Shown here: positions 21,352-35,439 of the stretch, piece after piece
Layout of the letters: every line of letters starts with the position of its first letter
How positions within the stretch are numbered: the first letter of the stretch is position 1
From: Nymphaea colorata
Taxonomy: Eukaryota > Streptophyta > Magnoliopsida > Nymphaeales > Nymphaeaceae
NCBI RefSeq assembly: GCF_008831285.2
Contig: NC_045148.1
Coordinates: forward strand, 13,184,802 to 13,248,801
Length of the DNA stretch: 64,000 bases
Direction of reading: 5' to 3'
Made by a program: the position numbers and the translations under genes
The notes under the pieces: model-generated
Told to the model about the DNA's origin: nothing
Seen by the model: the letters and a program-made list of their open reading frames with translations, nothing else
Database searches by the model: none

Positions 21352-23380
21352 GTATTCTTCACAGCCATCTGCCTCTTCTTTATTCGGTCCTCTATTTTGG
21401 GTTTAGGGTAAGGGTTTGTGATTATTGCGATCTGACGGAGATTAGCATTGGTAGTGGCTTTTAATTGGCCATTATTTCCTCCTCTTTTTTTGTCTGTTTT
21501 CCTTTTTGACGCCTTGCTCAATGGTCACTCCTACAAGGATTTTAAGAGGACCTGTTCTAGAGGTTATAGTTTATGGCTTATTCGTTTTCTCTTCCACAGG
21601 ACCTCTAGGGCTAGTTTGATGAAGGTTGTTATCGTTTTATTATGCATGTCCTTTGATTGATGCGCTGTACAAGATTTCGGTAGCGTCTCCATCGATCTCT
21701 TTGGTAATATACGTGGTGTTCAGATCGATTACTAATTTCCTTGGTGGGAACATCTATTGAGCAGTAATGGAAGGATGCCATGACCGATCCACTGCTTGCA
21801 GTAGCTTTTTTGGTGGCTGTTGCTTTGAATAGGATTCGCTAGAAGCCTAGAATTCCAACCAAACCACGCTGGTTGTGAATGGAAATTGGAAATCGAATCG
21901 GACGTCGGTTCAAGTAGTTTCTTTGTTTGCATGTGCATCACTTCTGCTCAAGACGCTTTCTCAATAATATATGTTTTGTTTTCGGTGTCCTTGTGCATTT
22001 TTGTGTTTTAGTTTTGGTGGATTTTTGTCAGGACCTGCTGCCTCCTTTCTCGTGGCATTTAAAGTTTGATGTCATGCATTCATTTTAAATTTTTAATTAA
22101 TGTTTTCTGTACAACGCTTACATAGTATCTGTGGAACCGTGTGTGCGGTTCATCGGTTTGCTCGGCAATGCTTATCGGAGCGGAACACGTTTGATTGCAT
22201 TAATTTTTCGTTAAAGGTTATGATATTTAGTTTCGTGGGGAACTCTATTTTTCTTTACCAGTGCTTAAGATTGTTGAACCTTTTTATGAATTTGACTAAA
22301 GATCGATTAACATAGGTTACTTAGTTCATTTAGGTGTTATATATTTGAGTTTAAATCATGCATATAGAAACAACCATGCAGGTAAGATGTAGGGGTTCGC
22401 TGCGTGTATTCAAGAGGGTACTGCATGCATTGTACTTCTTGTATTTCTCCTTATACTACAAATTCATCTAGCCTTTACGACAAGGAGGCTTTGTGACACC
22501 CTTCGACATTTTGTACTATTTCCAGGCCATGTCAAGTATTTTTTTCATGTTTTATGGACCCATTGTTTCACAATATTTTCTCTTTTGAACTAGGGAACTT
22601 CTTGCGTTACTTATTGGATTCTTTCGTTGATTACTTGGCAATATATGATCTTCTACTGATGAGGCATTAGCTATGCAATCAAAAGTTGAATACCCAGTCT
22701 TCCTAGGATTACATCTAACACCTAGGTGCCTAACCAGTTGCTTAAATGGGAAACACCTCAGGTTTTCTCTTTTTGATGTTCAAAATTGTGATGTGTTGTC
22801 TGGTTTGTGTTCTTGGAACAACAGTAACAAGGAAGCCCTGTCCTGCTTATTCATAGACAAGGTTAATTTGTTCCCCTTGGAACAGCTGTGGATAAAACCA
22901 GCATTTTCATATTGGATGAGAACATGCTCTGTCCAACATTTGCTTAAGTTGGAATTTAAGGGACATGTCGTTCTACTGTGCAGCATTTGATTCCCATAGA
23001 ACAACCATAGAATAGTTTAGTGAATGTTTTTTGATCTGGTGACAGGATTAGGTGTGTTTTTGCACAACAAAGTCCAACACTAGTAATAACCCGATTAAGT
23101 TTTGGCACGGACAGGCAAGGGTAATCAAACATTCATGAGAATCCACTGGAACTTAGAAGAACGTGGAAGCTTCATGACAAAGAACAATTGACAAGCTTAA
23201 ATTGGATTCTCCTTCGCACAGAAATGTGAATTGATATGACTCCTTGTGGAGCAAGTACTGGAACTCCTAATAATTAGGATTTGGTTCAAAAGTAGTTGCA
23301 ATCCTCATTTATCACTTATGCAGAACCTCTATTCTCTCCTTACCACAGAATTTTGCATCTTGTGAACAGTGTTTTGGTGT
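21352..23380. other. Downstream of SKP1 exon 1; no gene recognised
   Basis: T-rich DNA with intron-like composition. I looked for the SKP1 C-terminal segment (A-A-N-Y-L-N...W-A-F-E) and did not see it. Scattered short frames (for example 22673-22990) match nothing known to me. Confidence 0.5.
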
Positions 23381-23449
23381 TAGAAAATCTATTAAGGGCC
23401 TAGTCGTGTCAAACAAAACTAGCACCTTTGATTAGCCTATGTAGTAAAA
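23381..23449 (+). repeat. Duplicated block P8, copy 1 (empty site)
   Basis: It matches 57556-57624. There the LTR of a copia element begins right after CTATGTAGT, whereas here the sequence continues AAAAAATG, so this is the unoccupied version. Confidence 0.8.
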
Positions 23450-24374
23450 AATGTATGTAGTCTGTAGGCAGTGGCCTTCTAAAGTAGGTTGGGCCATTCA
23501 TGCACTTAAGTAAAAAAAAAATATTGTAATATTTATTCCCCTTATCTTCTTTTTCTACTTTTGTTTTCTTTTTTTGTTTTGCTCTCTTTCCAATTCTTGT
23601 TCGTTTTTTTTTTCTTTCATTTACTGTTTTTTTGGCTCATCTAGGCACTTTTCATTTCCCTGACTTAGCGCTTTTGAGTACTTACTATCTACCTAGTGCA
23701 TCATTATTTTAGAGACAGAGAAGGTGACTCTATTTCCACATAAATACTTGGAACATAGTTGTACATGCATGGAATACATCTAGTGCACATGCATACATAC
23801 TTTTACACTACTTCTTCTTGTTAGCACAAATTGGCAGGGGACACTATGATGCTGCTTACAAAAACAGGTTTGTGGACGCTGGATACTTTTTTCTGGTTGT
23901 TTCTCTATCCTTATCTTAGAGCACTATAACATTGGGCCCTTGGGGGCACTTTTAAAGTCCCATTTGGAGTCAAGCCTTAATAATTTCATTTTGGTTATCA
24001 GCCAATGGTGTTGGATAAAAAAATGTAAATGGGATGCTGTAGAAGGTAGGAGACAGGTTTGAGGAACTACATGAAACAAAATACTAAGGAAATTGAGGGT
24101 GGTTAAGCGGTAAGTAGGAAATTAATAATGGCTAAGTAGGTTCCATGGCAGGAAGAATGTGCTCTTTTGCTTGTTGACTTGGCAATGGGATGGATGCAGG
24201 GAATACGGGCCCTTGTTGGAGGAGTGAGAGACGTGAGACTCATCAGTGAATAGATGGTTAATGTCAAAATGTGTATAACCCAAAGGGGTTTCCGCATACT
24301 TGTTTCTGACTTTCTTTTGAATAAAGGAAGTTCCCAACGACTGTTTCATTGTACGGTAGTTTAACTTTTGCCGA
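23450..24374. other. Intergenic DNA, no feature recognised
   Basis: Non-coding, with T- and A-runs (23510-23640). Nothing I can name. Confidence 0.4.
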
Positions 24375-25886
<1,512 letters not shown>

Positions 25887-28433
25887 TTAGGGCCCGTTTG
25901 ATGGGCCGGAATTATACTGTAGGGAAAGAAATAAAATTCAAATTTTTAAAAAAATTTCGATTTAACAAATGCAGCATTATTTTTTTTACCGTTAACGTGG
26001 AAATCGGAATTTTGTTTCCAGAAAAATGTTTCCACCGCCAGAGGTGGAAACATATTTCCAGAATTATTTTGTTGCCCGTTAGGGCTCTTCGCGTCGGGCT
26101 CCCCTCATCTTCGTCCTCTCGCCTCCCACCCACGCAGCGCCTCCCTCTCCCTCCTGCCGCAGGCATTTCCTTCTCCCCTCGTCGTCTCTCTCGCCCTCTG
26201 CGTCTCCTTCTCCCCTCGTCGTCTCTCTCGCCCTCTGCGTCTCCTTCTCCCCTCGTTGTCTATCTCACCCCCTGCTACCCTCCTCGTCTCTCTCGCCGGA
26301 ACGACCGCATCTTGCTCGCCGCCATAGATCAGATCCTCATCAGATCTGTGCATCTCCGCCTCTCCACCATAGGTAACCATCTCTCTCTCTCTCTCTCTCA
26401 ATCTCGTCGCTGTTCGTCTGCCGTGAAAAGCAGCCAATTTTTGGTGCAGATCTGTGATGGCGGAGGAGTGATGCTGGAAGAGCGAAGGACTTTTGTGCAG
26501 GCCGGTGCGGGAAGGAGAGGCGGTCCACTTCGCTGGTCGAGTCGTCATCGTCAGATTCTAATTTCTTCATTTTCTGCCTGTGCTCTGGAATCAACTCCTT
26601 CCCCTTTCCCGTTTCTCGATTCCTGCATTTCCCTCTTTTTTATGTGGTTCGTCTTTTGATTTTGAGTTGGAGAGCGCGAGGTTTGGTTCTCAGGTGTGGG
26701 GATTTTTAGAATTTTTGATAGGTTGGTTTGCTGGGGGTTGCTATTGTTGATGGGCTCTTCTTTGTCGTCACCATGCTTCTTCTTTTCTGGTTCGACATTA
26801 TCTCAATATAACTCAGAATGTAAAACTATCGAGCGAGCTTGCGAGGAGGTAGGTTTTTATAGATTTGGACTTTGTCTTCTTCAATCTGCTGGTTCCAAAG
26901 TTGATTCAATCTAGTGGCCTTATTATTTGCCTTGGTTGTCAATGCTCACTCAAATGGATGTTTAGCTTTTCTTCTTGTGCTCATAACCTGCATATGCCAC
27001 AGGTCCACGATGTCTTCTTTCTTGTTCTTCTTCGTCTTTCACTCACTAATCCTTTTATAGTCTGAAACCCATGAACAGAGGTGCTTGCGCGAGGAAACAC
27101 CCATGTAAAGTTTCATCTCCTTCTGCAAGTTCCTGGTAATCCTCTGCTGTTGTTTTGATTGAAAACAGATCCTAGGTGGTCTTACTCTTCAGGCATTGAC
27201 CTGTTTTGTGGATGCCGCCATGCTAGAGTTTTATTGATTACTTTTTTTTGGTTTTTCACTGAAACCTGTCCCTTGGACCGGAGCCCCTACTGTTTGTCTG
27301 TCTCTTCATCTTATTTGAGTCCTCTTTTGCTGTAGTCTTCATTTTTTGAGCGTCATTGGTTCGTGGGGAACTTTTTATTTTCTGGGTGTTTTATCTGCTC
27401 AGGATCGTTCTTTCAGATTCGGTTAGAACTGTTGAGAGGCCTAACTGAATGAATAGCCATTTATTTTGCTTTTATTTTTTCTTTTGGGAGGGTTCGACAG
27501 AAATAGTTAATTCTGGTTGCTTTTAGTAATCAGTGGCTTGTAGATGCTGTTAATTTGCCATTTTCCACTGCTTCTTTGGTGTGTACCTCTGTGTTGATGA
27601 CTTGCATACCGATTCTGTATTTGTGGACCAGTAGGCTGTAGCTCCCTCTGTGTAGAGGTGCAATTTTTTTGTTATTCACTAACTTACCAGTAGGTTTTAG
27701 CTCCCTCAGCTGTATTTGTTGACCTGTATGCATCTATATCATGCCACAGTTAATTCATGCATTCTGGACAACCTTACATTATTTGCAAATTTCACTCATC
27801 AGTCAGCTTTTTGTGTCTACGTTCTTTAGTTGTTACGGAATGCTTATACTTTTAAAAGTGAACATCAGATGTTGTTTATCACTGCACTCTTATTAGGAAA
27901 AGTTTGTAGCGAACTTCATAGGTAGTACTGCCTGTTATTGTTATTTAGATCTGAAAAGCACGGTCTAAGGTAGTGAGATAAATTATTATCAATAAATTGT
28001 GGTCTGTGCTGCGTCTCCTCCTTTTCTATTGGTACCGTCCTGGTCCTTGTATCACTGCAAAAAGCTGCTGCTTTTACAGATCATAAGGTCTAACCATATG
28101 TAGATTGAGAACAAATGGTCCTACAAACTGGGATTTCTGAAACAAAAAAAGAATTGTAATCTATCATTTGGTTCTTTTTTCATATATAGATATTGTAAAA
28201 TCAAGGTACATAACAGCATATATTTGATGCATCATCTCAAAATATAATACTATAATGTTGGTATAGAGAATGTTTCTTCCCCCCTGCATTAGGATGTGAC
28301 TTTGTCGTTCGCGAATTTTCTTCATGACACTTTTTTGCTTGTGGTGAAGTTCTATGGCAGTTTTGTGCAATCTGTACATGTTGCAGCATTAGTTGGACCT
28401 GCTTCTTATTGGTTGCTTATTGGACTTCCCCAG

Positions 28434-28496
28434 CTTACCTGTTTCAATTTCCATGGGCGTGTTACAGTTGCATCTGTCAAGAACTTCCAGCTTGTC
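28434..28496 (+). pseudogene. Tubby-like protein (TLP) exon fragment inside the PIF-type element
   Basis: After an acceptor-like TTCCCCAG the frame reads C-F-N-F-H-G-R-V-T-V-A-S-V-K-N-F-Q-L-V, matching the plant tubby domain segment N-F-x-G-R-V-T-V-A-S-V-K-N-F-Q-L-V. The downstream part (normally an L-Q-F-G-K-V core) is lost. A 26-bp tandem duplication follows (28515-28540/28541-28561). The flanking intron-like sequence suggests capture of genomic DNA. Confidence 0.7.
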
Positions 28497-28866
28497 ATGA
28501 CGACAAATGGTGCAGCCAAGAGCTGTTGTTGATCTGTGTGGCCAAGAGCTGTTGTTGATCTACCATTCAAAATTAATAGGAACGCATGATTCTTTGACGC
28601 CAAATTCTAGGGGGAAAGGACGCCGACGACATTCATTCAATGTTAAAACATGAAGCTGCTAATCTCATCAAAGGCCTGACAGAGGACACATCGATTGCAC
28701 GTCTGATCACCATAAATAAAAATTTGTAAAGCAAAAATATATGCCTCTTGACATGTCTGATCAGTTCTCTATAATTTCTGTAAATCTGGAAAAATGTTTC
28801 CTTATTATCAAACTAATAATTAATTTTCTGAAAATCTGGAAATATAATTCTTTTTCATTAAACATA

Positions 28867-28966
28867 GAAATATATTTCTGGAAATATATTTCTCAGTCAT
28901 CACACACACACCAAAATTAGAATCGAAAAGATTTTTCCCATTCATTTTTTTCAAGAAATATATTTC
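28867..28966. repeat. Three subterminal GAAATATATTTC palindromes
   Basis: Perfect 12-nt palindromes lie at 28867-28878, 28881-28892 and 28955-28966, close to the right terminus of the PIF-type element. They are candidate transposase-binding repeats by position only. Confidence 0.7.
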
Positions 28967-29254
28967 TAATTCCACATTTCCAAGCCATCAAACGGCCCCT
29001 TAAGTTTTTTAAAAAAATTGCATAAATTTAATTATTTAAAAGAGATAAAAACGATTTGAAATAAATTTCTTAATTTAAGCACTAATATGCAACATTTCAA
29101 ACAATGAGCGGTAACTTGTAAACCGGCTACTTATTTATTCACTCGGGGTGAAAAAGGCCGAAGATGATATTATTGTTCTAAACATCAAAAACATAAATTA
29201 ATTGGTGCCTTCAAAATCATGAAATTTATACCAAAATGGAATAACACGAGAAAG

Positions 29255-29334
29255 AAGGGAGTCACCTTTTAGAAAACCAAAGCAAGAGAGGGAAAAGGGA
29301 GTCACCTTTGGAAAACCAAAGCAAGAGAGGGAAG
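29255..29334 (+). repeat. 40-bp tandem duplication
   Basis: Two near-identical units starting AAGGGAGTCACCTTT and containing AAAACCAAAGCAAGAGAGGG stand side by side just outside the callose synthase leader. Confidence 0.9.
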
Positions 29335-30267
29335 GATCTGAACCATCAGGTTGAGGATGGACGATCAGAAAGCCTTTATCTTATGGCGGTCCCTTCTCTG
29401 TATGCCAATCACGTGACCATGGACGTTGTGGTTGGTGGGTCCCACTGGAGGGGAAATGGCGGAGGGAAACCAAAAGGGCCCCCGAAATCGTCTTCCGTAC
29501 GGAGGCAACTGTTAGTTGTCGGTAAGCAGGTCAATGGGCACGCGAAATCGGACCAACGAGTCTCCGCCTTGGTTTAGAACAAAGCCCCTGGTTGACCGGA
29601 ACTTGGCCGCGTTGTCTCTTGCTCTCTCAGAACCAAGCCCCTGGCTGACCGGAACTTGGCCGCGCTGTCTCTTGCTCTCTCTCCCTCCTCCTTCCTTCTC
29701 CTGTAAGCATGTCGCCATTCTGATAATCTTTGACGTCCTGTCTTTGTTCGTGCATTGTCATGGGTTTATCGATTGTTCTGTATTAGGTCTGGCCGCTTCC
29801 TTCCATCGGCTCTGTTTCAATCAATTCCCTCTTTTCTTGGGTCATTTGGATGTCACTTTCGGTTCTGAACCATTTGTTTTGGCTCTAGGGTTCTCGTTTT
29901 TGGTTGGCAATTTTAGGAGAGATTTTGGCTTGTTTCAAGGCCAATGATCTAGTTTCTATGTTTCGTGGTCCCCCTTTTCTGGGTTATCGTTTCTCTGCTT
30001 CGTTTCTTTATTGATCTCATTGACGTCGAGGTTGTCGACGTTTCTTGTTTTGGCGCTTAGCGGTTGTCTCGTCGATCCAGGGTTTTGGTCTTAACTGTTT
30101 ACTTCATTTTCTGGACATTGATTTGGAGCCTGATACTTGTAGTTCATTTGAATTTCTCTTTCTTCTTTTTTACGTCTGGCGGATTGTTGATTGGTTGCTT
30201 GACTATTGGTCGTTCTATGTATCTTGGTGCAGTGACAGAGAGGAGTTTAATGTTTTGAGGGGGCAAG
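29335..30267 (+). promoter_or_regulatory. Presumed promoter and 5' leader of the callose synthase gene
   Basis: GC-richer DNA leads to the start codon at 30268. It contains a 53-bp tandem duplication (29577-29629/29630-29682) with units around AAGCCCCTGG and ACTTGGCCGCG, then a CT-rich segment ending CTCCTGTAAGC, which might be a donor for a leader intron (29715-30250). The assignment is by position; no TATA box is certain. Confidence 0.4.
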
Positions 30268-30457
30268 ATGTCCAGAGTGGAGACCGTGGAGGCAGTCCTG
30301 AGTAGGGAGCGCCGGGGTGGGGCTGATGTGTTCGGGCAAGCTGTTAGCGGCATTGCGGGAATCGTCCCCTCCTCTCTTGCAAGGAGCGCAGATATTGATG
30401 CGATACTCAGAGCAGCTGACGAAGTACAAGAAGATGATCCCAATGTCGCTCGGATTT
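30268..30457 (+). CDS. Callose synthase (CALS9/10-type), exon 1
   Basis: The frame MSRVETVEAVLSRERR...G-Q-A-V-S-G-I-A-G-I-V-P-S-S-L...D-I-D-A-I-L-R-A-A-D-E-V-Q...D-P-N-V-A-R-I is the N-terminus of plant callose synthases of the CALS9/10 group, large plasma-membrane 1,3-beta-glucan synthases. The family normally has a W-E-R-L-V-R-A-A-L-R segment; here it is shortened to E-A-V-L-S-R-E-R. The exon ends in ...ATTT before donor GTGAGT at 30458; reading on gives only an intron frame. It is intact as an exon. The next recognisable exons lie 11.6 kb downstream, and exons for roughly residues 65-345 are not visible in between. Confidence 0.75.
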
Positions 30458-32913
30458 GTGAGTTCTTTCAATCTTACGGTTTGAAATTTTCTGCGTCTGC
30501 TGGTGCGATAGCGTGATTGTGTTTTACTTTTAGTTGTTTCATGGGCTTGTGTTCCTGTGAAGTTTAGGTGTCATTTGACCTGAAAATGGAGTTTGCCATT
30601 TTGGTATACCCGGTATGATGATGACTTTTGATTCATTTAATAATAGATGCTCTTCTCCGATGCATTGACGAAGTTCGGTATTTTGTCGAAATGAAATATT
30701 TCTGTTGTAGAAACCATGCCCATCCTAGAAGCAAGTACCACACGTGTTTCTTTGTCTCCAATTCTGTGAAGATGACTGTTTCAATGGTTAGTTAGCTGGA
30801 TTTCCATGAAAATTCTGATCATAACAAACCCATATGGAGTGTCATGATCTTCAGATCCTTATTTTGGGATCTCTCAAGACTGGATTTGAGTCGCATAGTG
30901 TGTACAATAAAGAAAATAAAACACCCTGATGTTAGTTTTCTGAAAATTATCAAGAGTCTGATTGTTTGGCGAATGCTGCTTGAGCATCTTCTAGAAGTTG
31001 AAAACACTGGCCTTATTGAATTTATACATCAAGTTTCTGCTTTTAGTTTCAATTAGCGGGGCCACTGAAGTTTATGCATCATATTTTCGATATTTGTTTC
31101 TGATGACCAATGCACTTGAATGAATAAAGTATTTATTGGGTTGGGGTTTTTCAGTTATATTCTTCTTGGCCAAAAACCTGGGTTCTTTAATGGTTCATTG
31201 GATGGTAACTATTTGCATGAAGCTAGCATGATTTGCGACCCTGATCTTGCACTATAAGCTCTAGCCTGCTAGCAAGTGCTTAGTCACGGGCCTGTGAATG
31301 TGGACTTGTTGGCGTTACTTAATGGAAAAATTACAATCAAGAAAGATAAAGATATTGAGAGTTTTCTATTTGTCTATCTTTGTGGATAACTTTAAGCTGA
31401 ATTTAGACATTCTTTCAGAAAAGAGTATTGTCTAGCACTCATTGAAGATGGATCCCAAACATTATGTTACTGTTCTCACCGATCCTTGAAAGTTTTATTG
31501 AATGTATCGTTACTGATAAGACAATCCAGAGCTGCAGGCCAAGCTGTGATGGTTTTTATAATTCAGATCCTTCAGATATCTTAACTCCCTTGAAACCTTT
31601 CCTCTTCACTGTTTAGCTAGGTAAAGTTCCTTCTGATCACTAGTGAAGAAGTTTGAAATAATCAAAAGCCAAATTTTGGTATTTAGTTTCAGCATAACTG
31701 TTTGAAATGATGTAACCATGTTATATTCCATTATTGGTTCAATAATTCCAAAAGGCTACTATATTGTTGTCCCTGCACTCATAGTTGGCCTACCCAATGA
31801 TTTGGCAAAAGCTTGTTTGGGCCTGCACTTTTGACTTGATGAGTCAACTCGGACAACTTTAGCTGGATCAAGACTGACTTTTATGATTTTTTTGGTACAG
31901 TGAAAAGCATGTTGTGAGGAGAAGTTATCTGGGACTACTTCACCCGTGCTTGATGGCCTGATATGAATCATGTATACAGCTTTCACATGAGTGAAGAATG
32001 TCTCATAAATCAAACACACTCTTAATTCAAAGGAGATTCAGAGTTTAATGCCCTCCGAGTGTCTCTCTTGAAACTTGTCAAAGCCTGTTAAAATGTCTAT
32101 GTCCAACAACACAAATTAAGGATAAAGAAACCTAATGGTCAATAAGGAAATAATTTATTCTTCACAGTTTGGGAGTTATTAGAATTGATATAACTTGATG
32201 GTTCTGCATCAACCTCTCAGTGAAGACGGTTAAGCTCTTATTAGTAAATTCCAGACTTGGTGTAAACAAATGAACCCAATTTGAACAGTTTGAATACACA
32301 CTTATAGCTTGGATGAGTTGATTGAGTTACACCGTCTTAGCCAGGTTTTAGTTGTAACCAGTTCAATCCAAAAGTATAAGTGGGTGCTTGCCTACTTGGA
32401 CTGTGTTGCCACTTTCCAGGTCACTAGTTAGGATTCAGTGAGTTTGCCAATTTATGATGTCACTTAGTTCATTAGTTTCATTCACAATGAAATACTCCTT
32501 AGTGTTGGATGTATTGGGGGGGAGTAGCTGAGAGCTATTGCTGCTCCATCGATGTGTAACTAAAAATGTTTGAGATAGTTTGCTTCTTGTAGGTGGTAAA
32601 TTCACATATTCTGACTTGTTTGAAAACCTAATATAGAAATAGGGATTGAATAAGCTTAGCTGCCTAGAATACGCCTTGATGAAGAAAAACTGGTGAAGGA
32701 AAGTCAAAGTAGTAAATATAGGCTAGGGACAGATAAACATTGTTCCATCTTAGAATAAGTTAGACGAATATGAAACATCAACCTGGGAAAAAATAGCATT
32801 AGGGAAGGATGATGGTTAATTGAAAGTTGAAACAAGTTATGACAGAAATCAGTATGGTGAATAGCCATTTCCTTAATAGACTGGAGTTATAAGATACAAT
32901 GTTGTGAAGCTTC

Positions 32914-32960
<47 letters not shown>

Positions 32961-35439
32961 TATGCATAGAATGATTCTATTTTTAGATAGTTTCTGTGAT
33001 TGATTAGATGCAATTCTTGTGTAGAACACCTGTAAAATGCATGGAGTTTGGACCTTGATTGAAAGATGGACATAAATGGGTGGAAAAGAAGAAAATATCA
33101 TGATAGATACAAATGGAAAATAAGGAGAGGGCTGAAAGATAGTGTAGGAAGAGAGATGGAATTAAGATAACATGAAGAAGTTTTTTGGAGTTTCTAATAT
33201 CACATTAACAGTGAAGGAAGAGATAGGGAATTAAGATAACATGAAGAAGGCTTTTGGGAGTTTACTTCAATAATGATATACTCTAATGTCACATTAACAA
33301 GTATAATAGTATGCTGTGGAATGTGAACTGCAGTCAAGTAATATCCAAATTATGGACTTGGTGCTATGGGCAGGGTTGGTTGGGAGCGATATACTGGGCG
33401 GGCAACTTGATCTTATGTAATGAGATCCATATCCACAAATAAAGGAGGCATGAAATAGCATCTTCTTCTCATAAGGTGCGAGATTCGTTGGGTCATAACT
33501 GAGGACCCGAAACACACAAGAGTCTGAAGACTGAAACTAAGAAATGCATGACAGGCTCCCCACACAAGCCTTATTGATACTGTACCTAACACATTCCTTG
33601 TTACTATTTTTCTCAACGACATTCTTTCAATGTGTCGATAAGATCTTATAAAGGCCTGAGACTCACTTTTTTCATTTTTTCTTTGTTTCTGTCCTATATA
33701 ATACATCTTACATGTCCAAATATGTTTTGTAGTGTTCTTTTTATGTTTTTGGACATGGGAATACATTTATATAGTTTTGTAGAAAAAATAAGAGTCCAAT
33801 TGACTGGTCCTGTACAAGTGTTGATAGATATGTCCGAGCGTTTATTTTGCCAAGATCAGCCATGTTGAGCATTTTAAACTTGTTGAGCACCGACATTGGC
33901 ACCAGATTATCACTGCCCACACAACATAGTTTTTGTTTCTTCTAATTCATTGGTTTAAACGTGTTGGACACTGACATTGGTATCCATGTCTGCACCTCAG
34001 TTTTTCCTTCTTCTAATTCATTGATTTGTATGCAGAGTTGCTTGAATAAATCATGCAAAGAAGGCCTGTTAGGCTGTTAATGATATCTTTGGTTTTGTAA
34101 TGTTAGACTTTGTCGAATGTGAACAAACCTGTAAAAGGATAGTAACAAAGTTTCTTGTAAGGTGCAAGAGTTATTACGCCCATAAGTTTTCAAATAGAAT
34201 TATTTAGGAAACTTTTAAACTAAAGTGACTGTTTTCGAAAAAAATTCTTTTAATATGGGTAAATTTTGTAGAGAGGGTTTATCAACTGCATGTGCCTCCC
34301 TTCTTCCTTTCAAAGTAAATAGAGAAAGAGAGAGGGTTTGAGAGAGTGAGATAGGGAGACAAGAGAGAACGAGAGAGAAAGAGCAGGAGAGGTGAAGAGA
34401 GAAAGAGGGAGAATGAGTGAGAAGAGACAAGGGAGGAAGAGAGAAAACAAGGGAGTGAGAGAAAAAGAAGAGATGATCGTAGAAAAGTTAAGTTCATTAA
34501 ATTTGCTTCATTCTTCAATTATTTTTAAAATTTCTTCTTAGATTAGAGTGTGAATCTCTTCCTTGTCAATTTGTAATAGAGAATCACTTGTTTATCAGTT
34601 TTAGCATGGGATTCATAATGGAAGTGATATTTCTTGTCTATAAAGGGCCAGATGGGTCATATGGTTGAATTTTGAAGGTTGTTTTTATTAGTTCAGGTAT
34701 TGATGGCTAAGGAAGAAGTTTTGAGTATAGAATGTTGGGAAAAAAAAGAAATTTAAGTTATGTTTTAGTTTCAGATGGGGCTGAAGCTGCACGGCTCCTT
34801 TTTGGATTTTAATTAGAGTTAATTTCAAAATAAAATGGGGGCTTTGATAATGTGGTATGAGTTAGATTAAAAGAAAAAAGTAAAGTTGGAGAAGACTTGG
34901 CAGCAGGTTGAGGGATTCATTGTTGGTTACGTAGCTGGACATAAGAAAGGTTGAGGTACCTAATTGAGGTAATAACTGAGTATGTTATCTAATTTGTATT
35001 AGATGGGTTGGAACGTGAAACCGCACTCAAGGACATGCCTGGAGAGCATACTGAATAGTGTTTTATCGTCTGGTGAGCAGATTTTAGTATAATTTCTTTA
35101 AAGCATAAACTCTTGCTTGTTTAGATGAAATTAGCATTGATGGTTACATTCTAATATACAACAGATTGTTAACATAGCAGAATTTTTAATGTCTGGTTAT
35201 AAGATATTTAGTTATTTTATTAAGTAGATAATATAGAAAATGGAGCATGACCGACCGCTTGCTTAACCGTGATTTGTTGAGTTATATGCTAAACAAATTT
35301 AAATTTAGATGTTCATAGCTATTTTAAGTTGTTTAGAGCATCTTTTGTGATCACGTCATTAGATCATATATGATTGAGCCATCTGATGAAAGAATAGAAT
35401 TAAGTCTACAAGCATGGTTAGAATTATGATTAAAAATAT
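30458..35439. other. Long intron-like stretch, no exons recognised
   Basis: I see no callose synthase exon and no known protein here. It contains an imperfect 69-bp repeat (from 33158 and 33227), an imperfect 80-bp repeat near 33877-34030, a (TA)n tract at 32918-32957 and a purine-rich GAGA stretch at 34318-34470. Confidence 0.5.

Larger units (their letters stand above)
25887..29002. mobile_element. Non-autonomous PIF/Harbinger-type element (3.1 kb)
   Basis: The termini are GGGCCCGTTTGATGG (25890-25904) and, inverted, GGGGCCGTTTGATGG (ending at 28999), a 15-bp terminal inverted repeat with one mismatch. Both sides have TTA (25887-25889, 29000-29002), the 3-bp target duplication typical of PIF/Harbinger and Tourist elements, whose ends are often G-rich followed by GTTTG. 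Inside are subterminal GAAATATATTTC palindromes at the right end. There is also a pyrimidine-rich, GC-richer leader-like stretch (26050-26400) with a 37-bp tandem repeat (2.5 copies from 26169), and a tubby-like exon fragment. No DDE transposase or Myb-like protein is recognisable. I infer an element of Pack type carrying host gene sequence. Confidence 0.7.

Noticed and set aside
26105-26659. Long open frames (plus strand 281 codons, minus strand 147 codons) inside the PIF-type element
   Set aside because: They arise from CT-rich leader-like DNA with tandem repeats and give R/S/P-rich nonsense; no homology, and frames overlap on both strands.
30844-31056. 70-codon frame following callose synthase exon 1
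   Set aside because: I tested it as a possible second callose synthase exon; the residues do not fit and there is no acceptor in phase.
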